The position numbers were made by a program, and so were the translations under genes. A DNA stretch of 64,000 bases from Botrimarina hoheduenensis (GTDB taxonomy: Bacteria; Planctomycetota; Planctomycetia; Pirellulales; Lacipirellulaceae), in assembly GCF_007859815.1 (NCBI RefSeq), contig NZ_SJPH01000001.1, positions 112,089-176,088 of the forward strand. Direction: 5' to 3'. The notes beneath the pieces were generated by a model. The model had not been told where the DNA came from, did not search any database, and worked only from the letters and a program-made list of their open reading frames with translations. How positions within the stretch are numbered: the stretch's first letter is position 1; each line of letters begins with the position of its first letter. Shown piece by piece: positions 37,436 to 45,703 of this stretch.

Positions 37436-37759
37436 CGCTCAGCGCACCGACCCGATCTTTGCCCCGGGCCTACCCGACTTCTCGCATCAGGCGTGGGCTC
37501 ACGCGAGCGGGCTGCTGACCGTCGGCGTGCCCCCCTCCGACTACGCATCCACGGGAAGGAAGCGCGATCGCAGGACGCCGTCGGCGCAGCGCTGGGTGAT
37601 GCCTCACGCCCGATTGACGAGACGCACAAAAGCTAAAACAGCCTGGGGATCGAACCCGGTGGCTTGGCACAGGCCAAAGTCCACACTGGTGTCCTGCGTG
37701 AGTCGCGGCAGGGCTGGGGATTGACCCAGACCATGCACGCACTGCTGATCCCCGGCGTA
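37436..37759. other. Intergenic region
   Basis: A 324-base convergent gap. A sequence reading GGGATCGAACCCGGT at about 37648-37662 resembles the T-arm of a minus-strand tRNA, but no acceptor stem, anticodon arm or D-arm matches it. No gene or terminator is supported. Confidence 0.4.
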
Positions 37760-38107
37760 TCAGAACACGTCGAGGATGAAGTGGTGTCCGCTGTGAAACT
37801 TGCGCGGGCTCGGGTAGTAGTTGTGCCAACGCTTGTTGTAGACCGGAATCCGCATCTCGGGCGGGTAGCGGTAGTACAGGCTATCTGCCGAGCGATAGTA
37901 CTCGTCGCCCCAGTAGTTCTGAGGGTAGTACACGTACGGATAATGGTAGAACCGATTCCAGTCTTGGCTGGTATAGGTCCCGCCCCAAGCGCGTCCGTAC
38001 GCTTGCTGAGCGTCGGCTTGATCGGCCGTGAACGTAGCCGCTGCAAAGGCGGCCGCCGCCATGGCGGCCAGCGTGATCCTGCGGATCATGATCATATTCC
38101 CCCCCAA
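37760..38107 (-). CDS. Small secreted Tyr-rich protein
   Basis: A 115-residue protein with a signal peptide (ITLAAMAAAAFAAATFTA) and a short mature part very rich in Tyr, Trp and His: RFYHYPYVYYPQNYWGDEYY, then YRYPPEMRIPVYN and a C-terminus HHFILDVF. I recall close relatives in many planctomycetes, and some databases label them calmodulin-binding proteins without clear basis. The function is unknown. The start could be the ATG at 38107 or inner ATGs at 38095 and 38089. It diverges from mrp. Confidence 0.75.
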   Translation of the reverse strand: MGGNMIMIRRITLAAMAAAAFAAATFTADQADAQQAYGRAWGGTYTSQDWNRFYHYPYVYYPQNYWGDEYYRSADSLYYRYPPEMRIPVYNKRWHNYYPSPRKFHSGHHFILDVF

Positions 38108-38367
38108 ATGCCTCGGCCCTTACGCCGATTCGGCTCGTCGCCCCACCACGCAGGACGGCGCTGTAAAGGGTGAGATCGGCCGCGCCGCACAGCAGGCATT
38201 AAACGAAAAAACCGGATAACCGGACCGATCGGACTCCCCCCGGTGGGCGTTCGACGCGCACCGCGTACACTCGTTGCTGTGCTGGCGCCCCGAAGTACGC
38301 CCCCCGCTGAGGTGCTACCGGCGCTGGCAACCCTCCATCCCCGCACTCCCCCACGACACCAAGCTCG

Positions 38368-39438
38368 ATGATCACGGCTGATTCTGTACGTAAGCTCGTT
38401 AGCTCCTTTCCTGATCCCGAGACGGGGCGTCCCGTGGGCCAACTCGGACAGGTTGGCGAAGTCCGAGTGGAGGGCGATCGGGTCCATGTCGGGTTGGGCC
38501 TCACAAGCTGGGCAGCACCGATCCAGGACGAAACGCTCACTCGCCTGCGCGATCGGCTTGTCAGCGAGCTAGGAATCGAGGAATCCGACTGCGTTGTCGA
38601 AGCGCTTCCGCACGAGCGAAAAGCGGAAAAGCTCGGTCAGGTTGGGGTTACCGCCAAGAGCGTGATCGCGGTTGGCAGCGGCAAGGGGGGCGTCGGAAAG
38701 AGCACTATTGCAACCTCGATCGCTTACGGCCTGAAGAACGCCGGCGCGCGCGTAGGGCTAATGGACGCTGACGTTTACGGCCCTAGTGTGCCTCACCTAG
38801 TGGGTATCAACGAACGGCCGACCGCCATCAACCAACGCTTGCAGCCGATCGAGAAGGACGGTCTGAAGCTCATCAGCATGGGCTTCATGGTTCCCGCCGA
38901 GGAGGCGATCGTCTGGCGCGGACCAATGTTGCACGGAGCCGTGACACAGATGCTGCGTGATACGGACTGGGGCGATCTCGATTATCTGGTGATCGACATG
39001 CCACCCGGCACCGGCGACATCGCGCTCACGCTCTCTCAGCTGCTGCCGCTGACCGGGGCGGTGGTGGTCTGCACGCCCCAGGATGTCGCGTTGCTCGATG
39101 CGGTAAAAGCAATCGCGATGTTCCGCAAAGTGAGCATCCCGGTGCTGGGGGTCGTTGAAAACATGAGCTACTTCTTGTGCCCCGATAACGGTCAGCGTTA
39201 CGACATCTTCGGCAACGGCGGAGCAAAGGCCAAAGCGGCGCAGCTCGGCGTGCCGTTCTTGGGCGAGGCACCGATCTCGATCGACCTGCGTAAGCGTGGC
39301 GACGACGGCCAGACCGGCGGCAATTATGCGGACGACTACATTGCCCCTTACCTGTGGAACATCACCCGTCAGATGGTGCGGAACATCGCCGCGTCACACG
39401 CCGAGAAGCCCGCGACACCCTCGCTACCGGTGCTGTAA
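38368..39438 (+). CDS. mrp: Mrp/NBP35-family Fe-S cluster carrier ATPase
   Basis: A 356-residue P-loop ATPase that binds and transfers Fe-S clusters to apoproteins in the cytoplasm. An N-terminal DUF59/MIP18-like domain (about 1-95) precedes the deviant Walker A GKGGVGKST in VAVGSGKGGVGKSTIATSI. VMDADVYGPSVPHL follows as LMDADVYGPSVPHL, and VIDMPPGTGDIALTL is the switch region. The CxxC expected near the C-terminus is not seen: ENMSYFLCPDNGQRY has one Cys here, so cluster binding may use different residues. It ends just upstream of the H1-like gene region. Confidence 0.93.
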   Translation: MITADSVRKLVSSFPDPETGRPVGQLGQVGEVRVEGDRVHVGLGLTSWAAPIQDETLTRLRDRLVSELGIEESDCVVEALPHERKAEKLGQVGVTAKSVIAVGSGKGGVGKSTIATSIAYGLKNAGARVGLMDADVYGPSVPHLVGINERPTAINQRLQPIEKDGLKLISMGFMVPAEEAIVWRGPMLHGAVTQMLRDTDWGDLDYLVIDMPPGTGDIALTLSQLLPLTGAVVVCTPQDVALLDAVKAIAMFRKVSIPVLGVVENMSYFLCPDNGQRYDIFGNGGAKAKAAQLGVPFLGEAPISIDLRKRGDDGQTGGNYADDYIAPYLWNITRQMVRNIAASHAEKPATPSLPVL

Positions 39439-39790
39439 ATAGCCTCGGTCGCACTCAGGCCCCAACCCCTTTTTGGCCCCTATCTGGTCTGTCGAGGGGA
39501 CGCATGGCGACGGGGGCAAACGGCGGGCTGGCCGTCTTAAGAAACGTAAACGTGTTCCAAGCCCCCCTAAAAGTAGCGCCCGACGGCGAAATAGCGGCCG
39601 CCTGTTGCCGACGGCAAGCGGCCGCCAGACGGGCCTGCGGGCGGGTCAGGGGCGGATTCGCCCCGGGCGCTGGGGTGCCGGCGGCATCGCCAACGAAAAA
39701 GCCGCGTGTCCCGCCCCGTTGGGGGGCGAAACGCCGCGGCTTCTCGTTGATCAATCAATAAGAAAAAGCTGTGCACAAAGAGATCGTACG
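39439..39790. other. Intergenic region between mrp and the H1-like gene
   Basis: A 352-base convergent gap. Apart from the terminator at 39696-39742, I see only GC-rich sequence and unsupported open frames. Confidence 0.5.
39696..39742 (-). terminator. Intrinsic terminator of the H1-like gene
   Basis: On the minus strand AAGCCGCG (39742-39735) pairs with CGCGGCTT (39706-39699), and an inner GC stem (GCCCC/GGGGC) closes the loop. A run of T follows the stem. It lies about 50 bases downstream of the Lys-rich gene that ends at 39791. Confidence 0.65.
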
Positions 39791-40060
39791 CTAGCTCTTC
39801 TTTTTGGTCGCCTTCTTCTTGGCGGTCTTCTTCTTGGTGGCCTTCTTCTTGGCTACCTTTTTCTTAGCCGCCTTCTTCTTGGCTACCTTCTTCTTGGCGA
39901 CTTTCTTTTTCGCCTTCTTCTTAGCGACTTTCTTCTTGGCAGCCTTCTTCGCGACCTTCTTCTTCGCGACCTTCTTCTTCTTGGCTACCTTCTTCTTGGT
40001 CGCTTTCTTAGCGACCTTCTTGGCGGTCTTCTTTTTCGCCACTTTCTTCTTCTTGGCCAC
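39791..40060 (-). CDS. Lysine/alanine-rich histone-H1-like protein
   Basis: An 89-residue protein almost wholly made of AKK/AKKK repeats (MAKKKKVAKKKTAKK and so on to TKKKS), like the C-terminal tail of eukaryotic histone H1 and bacterial HctA/HctB-type proteins. It should bind DNA or RNA non-specifically and could affect nucleoid structure. There is no globular domain. GGAGGAC sits just upstream of the start. A 400-base upstream region holds several hairpins. It shares composition with the 56-residue protein at 3631-3801, but that one has a distinct head. Confidence 0.85.
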   Translation of the reverse strand: MAKKKKVAKKKTAKKVAKKATKKKVAKKKKVAKKKVAKKAAKKKVAKKKAKKKVAKKKVAKKKAAKKKVAKKKATKKKTAKKKATKKKS

Positions 40061-40466
40061 AGTCGTCCTCCTGCAAAACGAGTCGCGACGCTTCGCTGAT
40101 CGCTGCCACTAACGCCACCGTGGCGTTGTGGGCCAGACGACTTCGCTGCGTCGAAGCCAAAGTGAACCGCTTATCCGAAGCGGCTCCCGAGGTCGATCAT
40201 CTCTTCCTGGTTGCGGATCGTTCGTCTCGTGGCGTTACCGCCACTCGCCGAACGATGCCTCTTCCTTGAAGAACGAAGCGCTCACGCGAACGCTTGCGAT
40301 GACCTTATCGGTTACGGTTGGGCGTAACTGTAAGCATTAGTGCAATCACCGCAACACGTTTTTCTAAAATCGTAGACTTTTTTCTCGCGCTCTTCGGTCG
40401 CTCACAGCGCGCCATCGCGCGCCAATCGGTGTCTCGAAGCCGCGCGGCTCATCCGCTCGCGCGCGA
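40061..40466 (-). promoter_or_regulatory. Hairpin-rich leader region of the H1-like gene
   Basis: This 406-base region upstream of the H1-like gene carries at least four compact inverted repeats: 40111-40127 (AACGCCA/TGGCGTT), 40141-40156 (CTTCG/CGAAG), 40167-40183 (CCGCTT/AAGCGG) and a nested one at 40219-40254 (CGTTCG/CGAACG enclosing TGGCG/CGCCA). A weak promoter-like TTGCGG with TACAGT 16 bases on lies upstream of them on the minus strand near 40330-40360. If transcribed, the leader would be highly structured. Confidence 0.45.
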
Positions 40467-41147
40467 TCAACGACCACCGCGCGATGCTCGATACGACTGC
40501 AGCATCTCGAAATTTTGATACGCCAAGAGCGCGAACAACATCGCATTCCAGGTAGACCCGGTTGTTTGCGCAAGCCACACGCCGACGCCGATCGCACACG
40601 CAATCGACAGCAGAATCGAAGCTAAAATGCCGTGCGCAGGCGGCAGAAGCAGCACCAACAGCTCGCGCGCGACGTGACCTCCATCGAGCGGCCAGATCGG
40701 TGCAAGGTTCAGCAGACTCCACACAACGTTGATCCACAGCAGATCGCTCACAAGGACGTAAGGCAACTCGCTGCGGGGTGCGCCGCCTAGGTTGACCCCC
40801 GCGTAGACCAAGCCTGCTAACGCGAGTCCCGCCAACGGACCGGCCAGTGCGATTAAAATATTTTTTAGCGGAGAGGTTCGCACTCCCTCGCCGATCGAGA
40901 CCCCGCCGAAGCCATAAAGAACCACTTTCGGCTGGCCGCCGAAGGCGCGCTGGAGCAGCGCGTGGCCAAATTCATGCACCAGTATCGAGAGCAGCACCGC
41001 CGCGATCCACGCCACGGCAAGCTGAGGCGACCGATCACCTCCCAGAAAGAGTGACACGATCCAGAACGCCGGATGGATCCGCACGGGGACCCCCAGCAGC
41101 GAGAATCGGAGGTCGTAGGGAGTCGGCCTCGCTTCGGTAAAAAGCAT
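40467..41147 (-). CDS. Site-2 protease-like M50 metallopeptidase
   Basis: A 226-residue intramembrane metalloprotease candidate. The zinc motif HEFGHAL is in a membrane helix (VAWIAAVLLSILVHEFGHAL), and the third ligand is in LNLAPIWPLDGGHVARELL, as in M50 proteases. It has about six hydrophobic helices and no PDZ or CBS domain. Substrates are unknown; family members cleave anti-sigma factors or other membrane proteins. It lies 45 bases downstream of lpxB on the same strand, so they are probably co-transcribed. Confidence 0.88.
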   Translation of the reverse strand: MLFTEARPTPYDLRFSLLGVPVRIHPAFWIVSLFLGGDRSPQLAVAWIAAVLLSILVHEFGHALLQRAFGGQPKVVLYGFGGVSIGEGVRTSPLKNILIALAGPLAGLALAGLVYAGVNLGGAPRSELPYVLVSDLLWINVVWSLLNLAPIWPLDGGHVARELLVLLLPPAHGILASILLSIACAIGVGVWLAQTTGSTWNAMLFALLAYQNFEMLQSYRASRGGR

Positions 41148-41192
41148 CTCTACCCCCTGGCCGCAGCGGCGAGGGGCTCCGGAAAGGCAGGG

Positions 41193-42434
41193 TTAGGCGA
41201 CGCGGGTCGCGGCGACCTGAGCGGGTGCTCGGTCTAAAGCGCTGAGCAAGTACTCCGCCGCACGCTGAGAAGCGCCGCCCGAACCGATCCGATCGCACAG
41301 CTCGCGCAGGCCCTGTTCGGTGCGTGTGTACGCCGCCTTGTCGGTGAGCCACGTCACCACGTGCTCGGCGAGCTGCGCAGAAACGTCCGCGCACGCTAGG
41401 TACTCGGGCATGAGCACGTGCTGGTCACGTGGGTCTTGCGGGTCGTAAGCTCCCACGGGATTCGGAAACAACTCCGCTGCGGTCAACAGGTTCACCAGCG
41501 TGATGTACCGAACCCTGCGGAATCGCTTCTGGATCGCGTGCATCAGCCTCGAAATGCGGTACACGATGACCGTCGGCTTCCGATGATAAAGCAACTCGAG
41601 CGAGACCGATCCGGAGACCGCCACGCAGCAGGTGGCCGCCTCGATCAGCTCGGGAGTTCGACCAACATGCACCGCGGGGGCGACGCCGGCAGGAAAATCG
41701 GCTTGGCGGATTGCCGCTTCAATGATCGGCAGGTGGCTGTCCTTGAAAGCGGCAACGGCGAAGCGAGCGGCGGGAACGCTTTTCACGATCTGCTTGGCGG
41801 CCGCGCATTGCTCAGCGAAGTTGGCCCGCACTTCTTGCGTGCGCGAGCCGGGCAGCAGTGTCACGAGCGGCCCCGACTGCGCTCGTTGCTGGGCCACAAA
41901 CGCCTCGTCCAGCTTGCGCGTGCGAAGCTCGTCGAAGTAGGGATGCCCCACGTAGGTGGCGTTGCAGCCGCGCTCACGCAACCAAGTTTCTTCGAACGGG
42001 AGCTTGCAGAGGGCGTGATCGACGTTGCGGCGCAGCTTCTTCACACGCCACGAAGCCCAGCCCCACAGCTGTGGTGTTCCGTAATAGAAGACGGGCACCC
42101 CGTGCTTCTTGGCGGCCTTGGCGATGTGCCAATTGAATCCCGGAAAGTCGATCAGGACAACGGCGTCGGGCTTCTCCTCGCGAAAGTAGCGCTCGGCCTG
42201 CCGCTTCAGCCGCAGCAGCTGCGGAATGCTCGAGAGGACGCGCACAAAGCCCATCACCGCGTGCTGCGTCAGATCGGTGTGGAGTTCGACCCCGGCGCGA
42301 GCCATCCGCGGACCGCCAAAGCCCACGCAGCGGATCGCTTCGCCCGCTTGCGAGCGCAACTCACACGCCAAGTTGGCACCATGGAGGTCGCCGCTTGGCT
42401 CACCGACGGAGAAGAAAACAGTCGTCGGAAGCAT
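41193..42434 (-). CDS. lpxB: Lipid-A-disaccharide synthase
   Basis: A GT19 glycosyltransferase joining UDP-2,3-diacylglucosamine to lipid X in lipid A synthesis. The N-terminus VFFSVGEPSGDLHGANLA carries the family motif, followed by VGFGGPRMARAGVELH, VLIDFPGFNWHIA and YYGTPQLWGWASWRVKKL. The C-terminal domain has LLPGSRTQEVRANF and AVSGSVSLELLYHRKP. The 413 residues are close to normal. Other lipid A genes are not nearby. It supports an LPS-like outer membrane leaflet. Confidence 0.95.
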   Translation of the reverse strand: MLPTTVFFSVGEPSGDLHGANLACELRSQAGEAIRCVGFGGPRMARAGVELHTDLTQHAVMGFVRVLSSIPQLLRLKRQAERYFREEKPDAVVLIDFPGFNWHIAKAAKKHGVPVFYYGTPQLWGWASWRVKKLRRNVDHALCKLPFEETWLRERGCNATYVGHPYFDELRTRKLDEAFVAQQRAQSGPLVTLLPGSRTQEVRANFAEQCAAAKQIVKSVPAARFAVAAFKDSHLPIIEAAIRQADFPAGVAPAVHVGRTPELIEAATCCVAVSGSVSLELLYHRKPTVIVYRISRLMHAIQKRFRRVRYITLVNLLTAAELFPNPVGAYDPQDPRDQHVLMPEYLACADVSAQLAEHVVTWLTDKAAYTRTEQGLRELCDRIGSGGASQRAAEYLLSALDRAPAQVAATRVA

Positions 42435-42742
42435 GGCGTGGCAGTCGCCTCACAGCGCGGAATAGGCAAAGCGGGAAAGCTACGGACCCCGCGAGTATTC
42501 CAGATCGGCCCGATCGTCGAAACGTCAGTTCACGGCGTAGAAGGCCCTCACCAGACGAACGGCTACGAAAAAGGCCCCCCGTGCCGGTTGGCACGGGGGG
42601 CCTGGAAGCGCGACCCATTCCCCAAGAAGTGATTCGCGTGTGAGATCGATAGCAGAGAAACCGAGCGGCGACCGCGGGAAGTCGCGGCTCGATCCCCCCA
42701 CCAGGACCTTGGTTAAGAGCAACGAGCGGGACCCAAGAGTGA
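42435..42742. other. Intergenic region between lpxB and the acidic-protein gene
   Basis: A 308-base gap upstream of lpxB and downstream of the acidic protein. It holds the terminator at 42568-42602 and presumably the lpxB promoter, for which I see no clear boxes. Confidence 0.5.
42568..42602 (-). terminator. Intrinsic terminator of the acidic-protein gene
   Basis: A perfect 13-base inverted repeat (GGCCCCCCGTGCC at 42573-42585 against 42590-42602) has a 4-base loop. Five T follow on the minus strand, so it terminates the leftward acidic-protein gene, 140 bases past its stop. Confidence 0.85.
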
Positions 42743-43165
42743 TCACTCCTCGTCGGAGTCGTCTTCCTCATCGTCCAACAGGTAGGAGTCGGTGCCGTCC
42801 TCGTCGTCAAAGACGCGGCACTCTTCGTCACCCTCGTCGGTCTCGTCGAATCGGCGGCTCTGGCTGTCGTCGTCCCCTTCGTCGAAAGTCTGGCACTCGG
42901 CGTCATCGCCCTCGGCGTCGTCGAGCCAGCTTCGCTCGGCTTCGGCTTCGGCCTGCTCTTCAAGGGCGGGCCGCTCGGCATCGCCCTGCTCTTCTTCTAA
43001 ACGCCACTCGGTGTCTTCCTCGTTAAAGACACTGCACTCGGTATCGCCGCCGTCGCACTCTTCCAGCACGGGCAGCGGCGCGGCGATCACGATCGACGGC
43101 GCGAAACCAAAGGTTCCGACAGCAAAGGCGGCGATCAGGGCGGCAAACGGGGCAAGTTTCTTCAT
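42743..43165 (-). CDS. Secreted highly acidic protein with three Cys-containing repeats
   Basis: A 140-residue protein with a signal peptide (MKKLAPFAALIAAFAVGTFG, cleavage after VIAA). The mature chain is dominated by Asp and Glu and has three imperfect repeats beginning EC-x-x-F: ECSVFNEEDTEWRL, ECQTFDEGDDDSQSRRF and ECRVFDDEDGTDSYLL. Each carries one Cys, with one more Cys (EECDGGD) before the first. Calcium binding is a reasonable guess for so acidic an exported protein. I start at MKKL (43165), behind GGAG; an ATG five codons upstream is also in frame. Confidence 0.75.
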   Translation of the reverse strand: MKKLAPFAALIAAFAVGTFGFAPSIVIAAPLPVLEECDGGDTECSVFNEEDTEWRLEEEQGDAERPALEEQAEAEAERSWLDDAEGDDAECQTFDEGDDDSQSRRFDETDEGDEECRVFDDEDGTDSYLLDDEEDDSDEE

Positions 43166-43526
43166 CGTGAGAGACTCCATTCAAAAGGGTTTCCGACAAT
43201 CCGTGCCGGAGAAAACTGGTTAGGGCGGCGACCGCGACGCTTGCGGGCACCAGTTGTTTGCGGGGGGGGAGGGCGACTCGTGTGTCGCTGATAGAAGTGA
43301 TAAGCAAAGGGGATGCCAAAACTCGCCGAAGCCAGGAAAGACACGGTTTTTCAGGCTTTTGCTCCCCAATAACCACGCGCGGTGCGTCATTCTTACAAGC
43401 CGGGTTGCAAAACGTTCCCCTGCGGAGAGAGAGAACGCTCTCCCCCGCTCTAAGCCGCCGCGCGGCACTCTTCAGCACTGCTATCAGTGCCCGCGGAGGA
43501 GTCACTCCGATCGGCAAGTCCCTGCG
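43166..43526. other. Intergenic region
   Basis: A 361-base stretch between the acidic-protein gene and the MFS-like gene, both leftward. GGGGAGAG and CTCTCTCC flank a short loop near 43420-43445 and could form a weak hairpin. No gene is supported. Confidence 0.4.
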
Positions 43527-44909
43527 CTAGGGGGCCGCGTGCCGGGGCTCGCTCAGCCACAGGGTTCGCGCTCCGGCGATCAGCAGGACCAAGGCACCGA
43601 GGGCAAAGACCGGGGTGCAGCCAACCACGCCGACCAGCCAGCCAACGATCGGCGAGCCGACAATCACCGGAGCAGCCAAACAGAGTCCGATCGCCGCGAT
43701 GAGCTGCGTGTGGTGTTCACGCTCTACCAACTCGAGTGTGTAGTTGATGAGCATCTTGATCATTACGGGGGTGAAACCCAGCGCGATAAAGACGAGCCAG
43801 TACCAACGGCCCATCGCTTCAGCGGGGAGTGTGGCGAGCGCGATCGCTATCAGCGGAGCCGCGGCGGCACCGAACACACAAAGCTGCACCGCCAGACGGT
43901 TACCGAACCGATCTGCAATTGGGCCGGCCAACAGGCTGAGTGCCGCAACCGCCAGGTGCTGGGTGATCGACCACAGCATGAGCCATTCGAGGTCAAAGTT
44001 TCCGCCCGCGGCACTGCGCCCCAGCGCTTGAAAGTGGGGGAACAGCGTAAACGAGGTGCTGGACAACAGGGCAACCGTTGCTACACCACGGCAAGGCCCC
44101 GGTGCGGTGGCCAGCCGCCAGGCGGCCGATAACCGACTCCAAGCGCTGGAGCTGGCCTCTTCGTAAGCATCGGGCAACTCGCGAACGCCGAGCATCGTCA
44201 GGCTTGCTACAGCAAACGCGAACGCCGGTGCCGCAAAGAGCCACGTGAACCCGCCGTCGGCCAGCTTCAGCCAGGGGGTCATCAACCACCAGGCGCACGC
44301 CACGGCAATCGGCGCGCCCACCACCACCGAACTGGTGAAGAGCCTGCCGCGGCGCTCAGCACGGATCACTTTACCGTTGATCGCGTGCAGCGCGAGCTGA
44401 TTGATGCCGGTGAGACAAAAGAAGACGCCGTAGGCGACCATAAACAGATAGGGCATCCACCACGCCGCTCGACTCGGATCGTCCGTTGACCGCCACGCAC
44501 CGGACGCCCACAGAATCGAGAGCAGCGCAAACGGCACCGCCATGCCGAGGGTGCTGCGGAAAACGGCCCAGCGTTTCTCAGGCATCAGCTTCAAGCGGCG
44601 TGCGTAGAGCGCTGGCGGGATGCTGAAACCCAATCGATTGAAGAGCATCAAGGACCCCTGCATGACGGGTCCGCCTCCTACGACATCCATGAAGTAGGGG
44701 ATGATGATGCTCTCGGTCTTGAAGATCCAACCGACGCGCAGCAGCAACTGGTGCAGCGCGAGCCACACGAAGTTGCCCGCCTCCCACCGCTGGGGACAGT
44801 CTGCATGCGGGGCGACGTAGTCGGTGTCCGGCGCATCGGACGCCAAGCCGAGCGGGCCTTCCGCCTTGGAGGGGGGCGGAGACGCAGCGGGGTCGGCAAC
44901 CGAAGACAT
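43527..44909 (-). CDS. MFS-like membrane protein
   Basis: A 460-residue integral membrane protein with about twelve hydrophobic helices, such as FMVAYGVFFCLTGINQLAL, VVGAPIAVACAWWLMTP, LLAGPIADRFGNRLAVQLC and LVFIALGFTPVMIKMLI. The motif GPIADRFGNRLA is the classical loop between helices of the major facilitator superfamily. The substrate is not evident. I start at MSSVADP (44909), because the long upstream extension to 45149 has no helix or homology. It lies downstream of the CYTH gene on the same strand, 152 bases away. Confidence 0.82.
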   Translation of the reverse strand: MSSVADPAASPPPSKAEGPLGLASDAPDTDYVAPHADCPQRWEAGNFVWLALHQLLLRVGWIFKTESIIIPYFMDVVGGGPVMQGSLMLFNRLGFSIPPALYARRLKLMPEKRWAVFRSTLGMAVPFALLSILWASGAWRSTDDPSRAAWWMPYLFMVAYGVFFCLTGINQLALHAINGKVIRAERRGRLFTSSVVVGAPIAVACAWWLMTPWLKLADGGFTWLFAAPAFAFAVASLTMLGVRELPDAYEEASSSAWSRLSAAWRLATAPGPCRGVATVALLSSTSFTLFPHFQALGRSAAGGNFDLEWLMLWSITQHLAVAALSLLAGPIADRFGNRLAVQLCVFGAAAAPLIAIALATLPAEAMGRWYWLVFIALGFTPVMIKMLINYTLELVEREHHTQLIAAIGLCLAAPVIVGSPIVGWLVGVVGCTPVFALGALVLLIAGARTLWLSEPRHAAP

Positions 44910-45061
44910 GCAAACCCAGAGGCAGGGAAGTCGGGCGGGGCAGGACACCCACTGTAGGCCAGCCACGCACGGGCGACCACGGTCACCGGCTGTCCCGTCG
45001 CGGGAAGCCCCGTTGCTAACCACCGAACCCGCTTTTCGCTGGTCACCGCCGCGAGGCTCCG

Positions 45062-45610
45062 CTAGAGCGGTTCGGCGAGCAGCATTTCTAAATAGCTGCG
45101 TGGTTCGGGCACGGTCAGCCCGAGCGACCCCGCCGTCGCGAGCACGCACGCTTCCGCGGCCTGTCGGTCAGCGTCGTCCTGGGCAATCGCTTCGATCTCG
45201 ACAAAAGCACCGAGCCCCTCAACTTGATCGAACGCAATCTCGATCGAGCGGTTGTCGCGTTGCCAAGAGCAGGTCGCGCGACGTTTGCTGACGGTCAGCA
45301 CCTGACGAAATCCGAGATGCACCAGCAGCTCGGACCAACCGACAGCGGTATCGGCCACGAGTGGCAATTCAAGCTCGTAGCGCGTTTTGGTCGTGCCGGG
45401 TTGCTTGGCACCTTTATAAGTGACCACCAACGTGTCGCCTTGGGAGCGGAGTCGCAGCGCTTCGTCGGTGGCAGCAAAGTCACGCGCAGGATGATTGAAG
45501 TACGTATCGCTTTGCGTGACGGGATCGGCCAGCAGCCCCCCTTGCTCGGCGAGCCTTTGCCGGAAGCCCTCAGGATCAGCGAGCGCAAACTTTAGTTCGA
45601 CTTCAAGCAT
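45062..45610 (-). CDS. CYTH-domain (class IV adenylate cyclase-like) protein
   Basis: A 182-residue protein with the CYTH signature at the N-terminus (LEVELKFAL), then DTYFNHPARDF, ALRLRSQGD and YKGAK, and a C-terminal EIAFDQVEGLGAFVEIE. These charged strands line the tunnel that binds triphosphates. Family members are CyaB-type cyclases, thiamine triphosphatases or tripolyphosphatases, and the sequence alone does not choose. I start at MLEVELKF (45610), since an upstream extension to 45688 is not conserved. The UDP-sugar pyrophosphorylase gene lies upstream. Confidence 0.88.
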   Translation of the reverse strand: MLEVELKFALADPEGFRQRLAEQGGLLADPVTQSDTYFNHPARDFAATDEALRLRSQGDTLVVTYKGAKQPGTTKTRYELELPLVADTAVGWSELLVHLGFRQVLTVSKRRATCSWQRDNRSIEIAFDQVEGLGAFVEIEAIAQDDADRQAAEACVLATAGSLGLTVPEPRSYLEMLLAEPL

Positions 45611-45703
45611 CGAGCCGGCTGGGGGGGTGCAGGAAACGGTCGATGACGCATCGGATCCACCACGCTCGGCATCAGCCAAGCAGGGCATCCGTCACGCAGG
45701 GCA

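Noticed and set aside
37640..37700. Possible minus-strand tRNA because of a T-arm-like string
   Set aside because: Only the T-arm-like string GGGATCGAACCCGGT fits; no matching acceptor, anticodon or D arm could be drawn around it.
39804..40112. Plus-strand frame of repeated Phe/Leu/Ala
   Set aside because: It is the mirror image of the AAG-rich H1-like gene; the Phe-rich repeats arise only from reading the complement of Lys codons.
43254..44132. A long plus-strand frame across the 3' end of the MFS-like gene
   Set aside because: Antisense to a protein with clear membrane helices; low-complexity Arg/Gln-rich translation.
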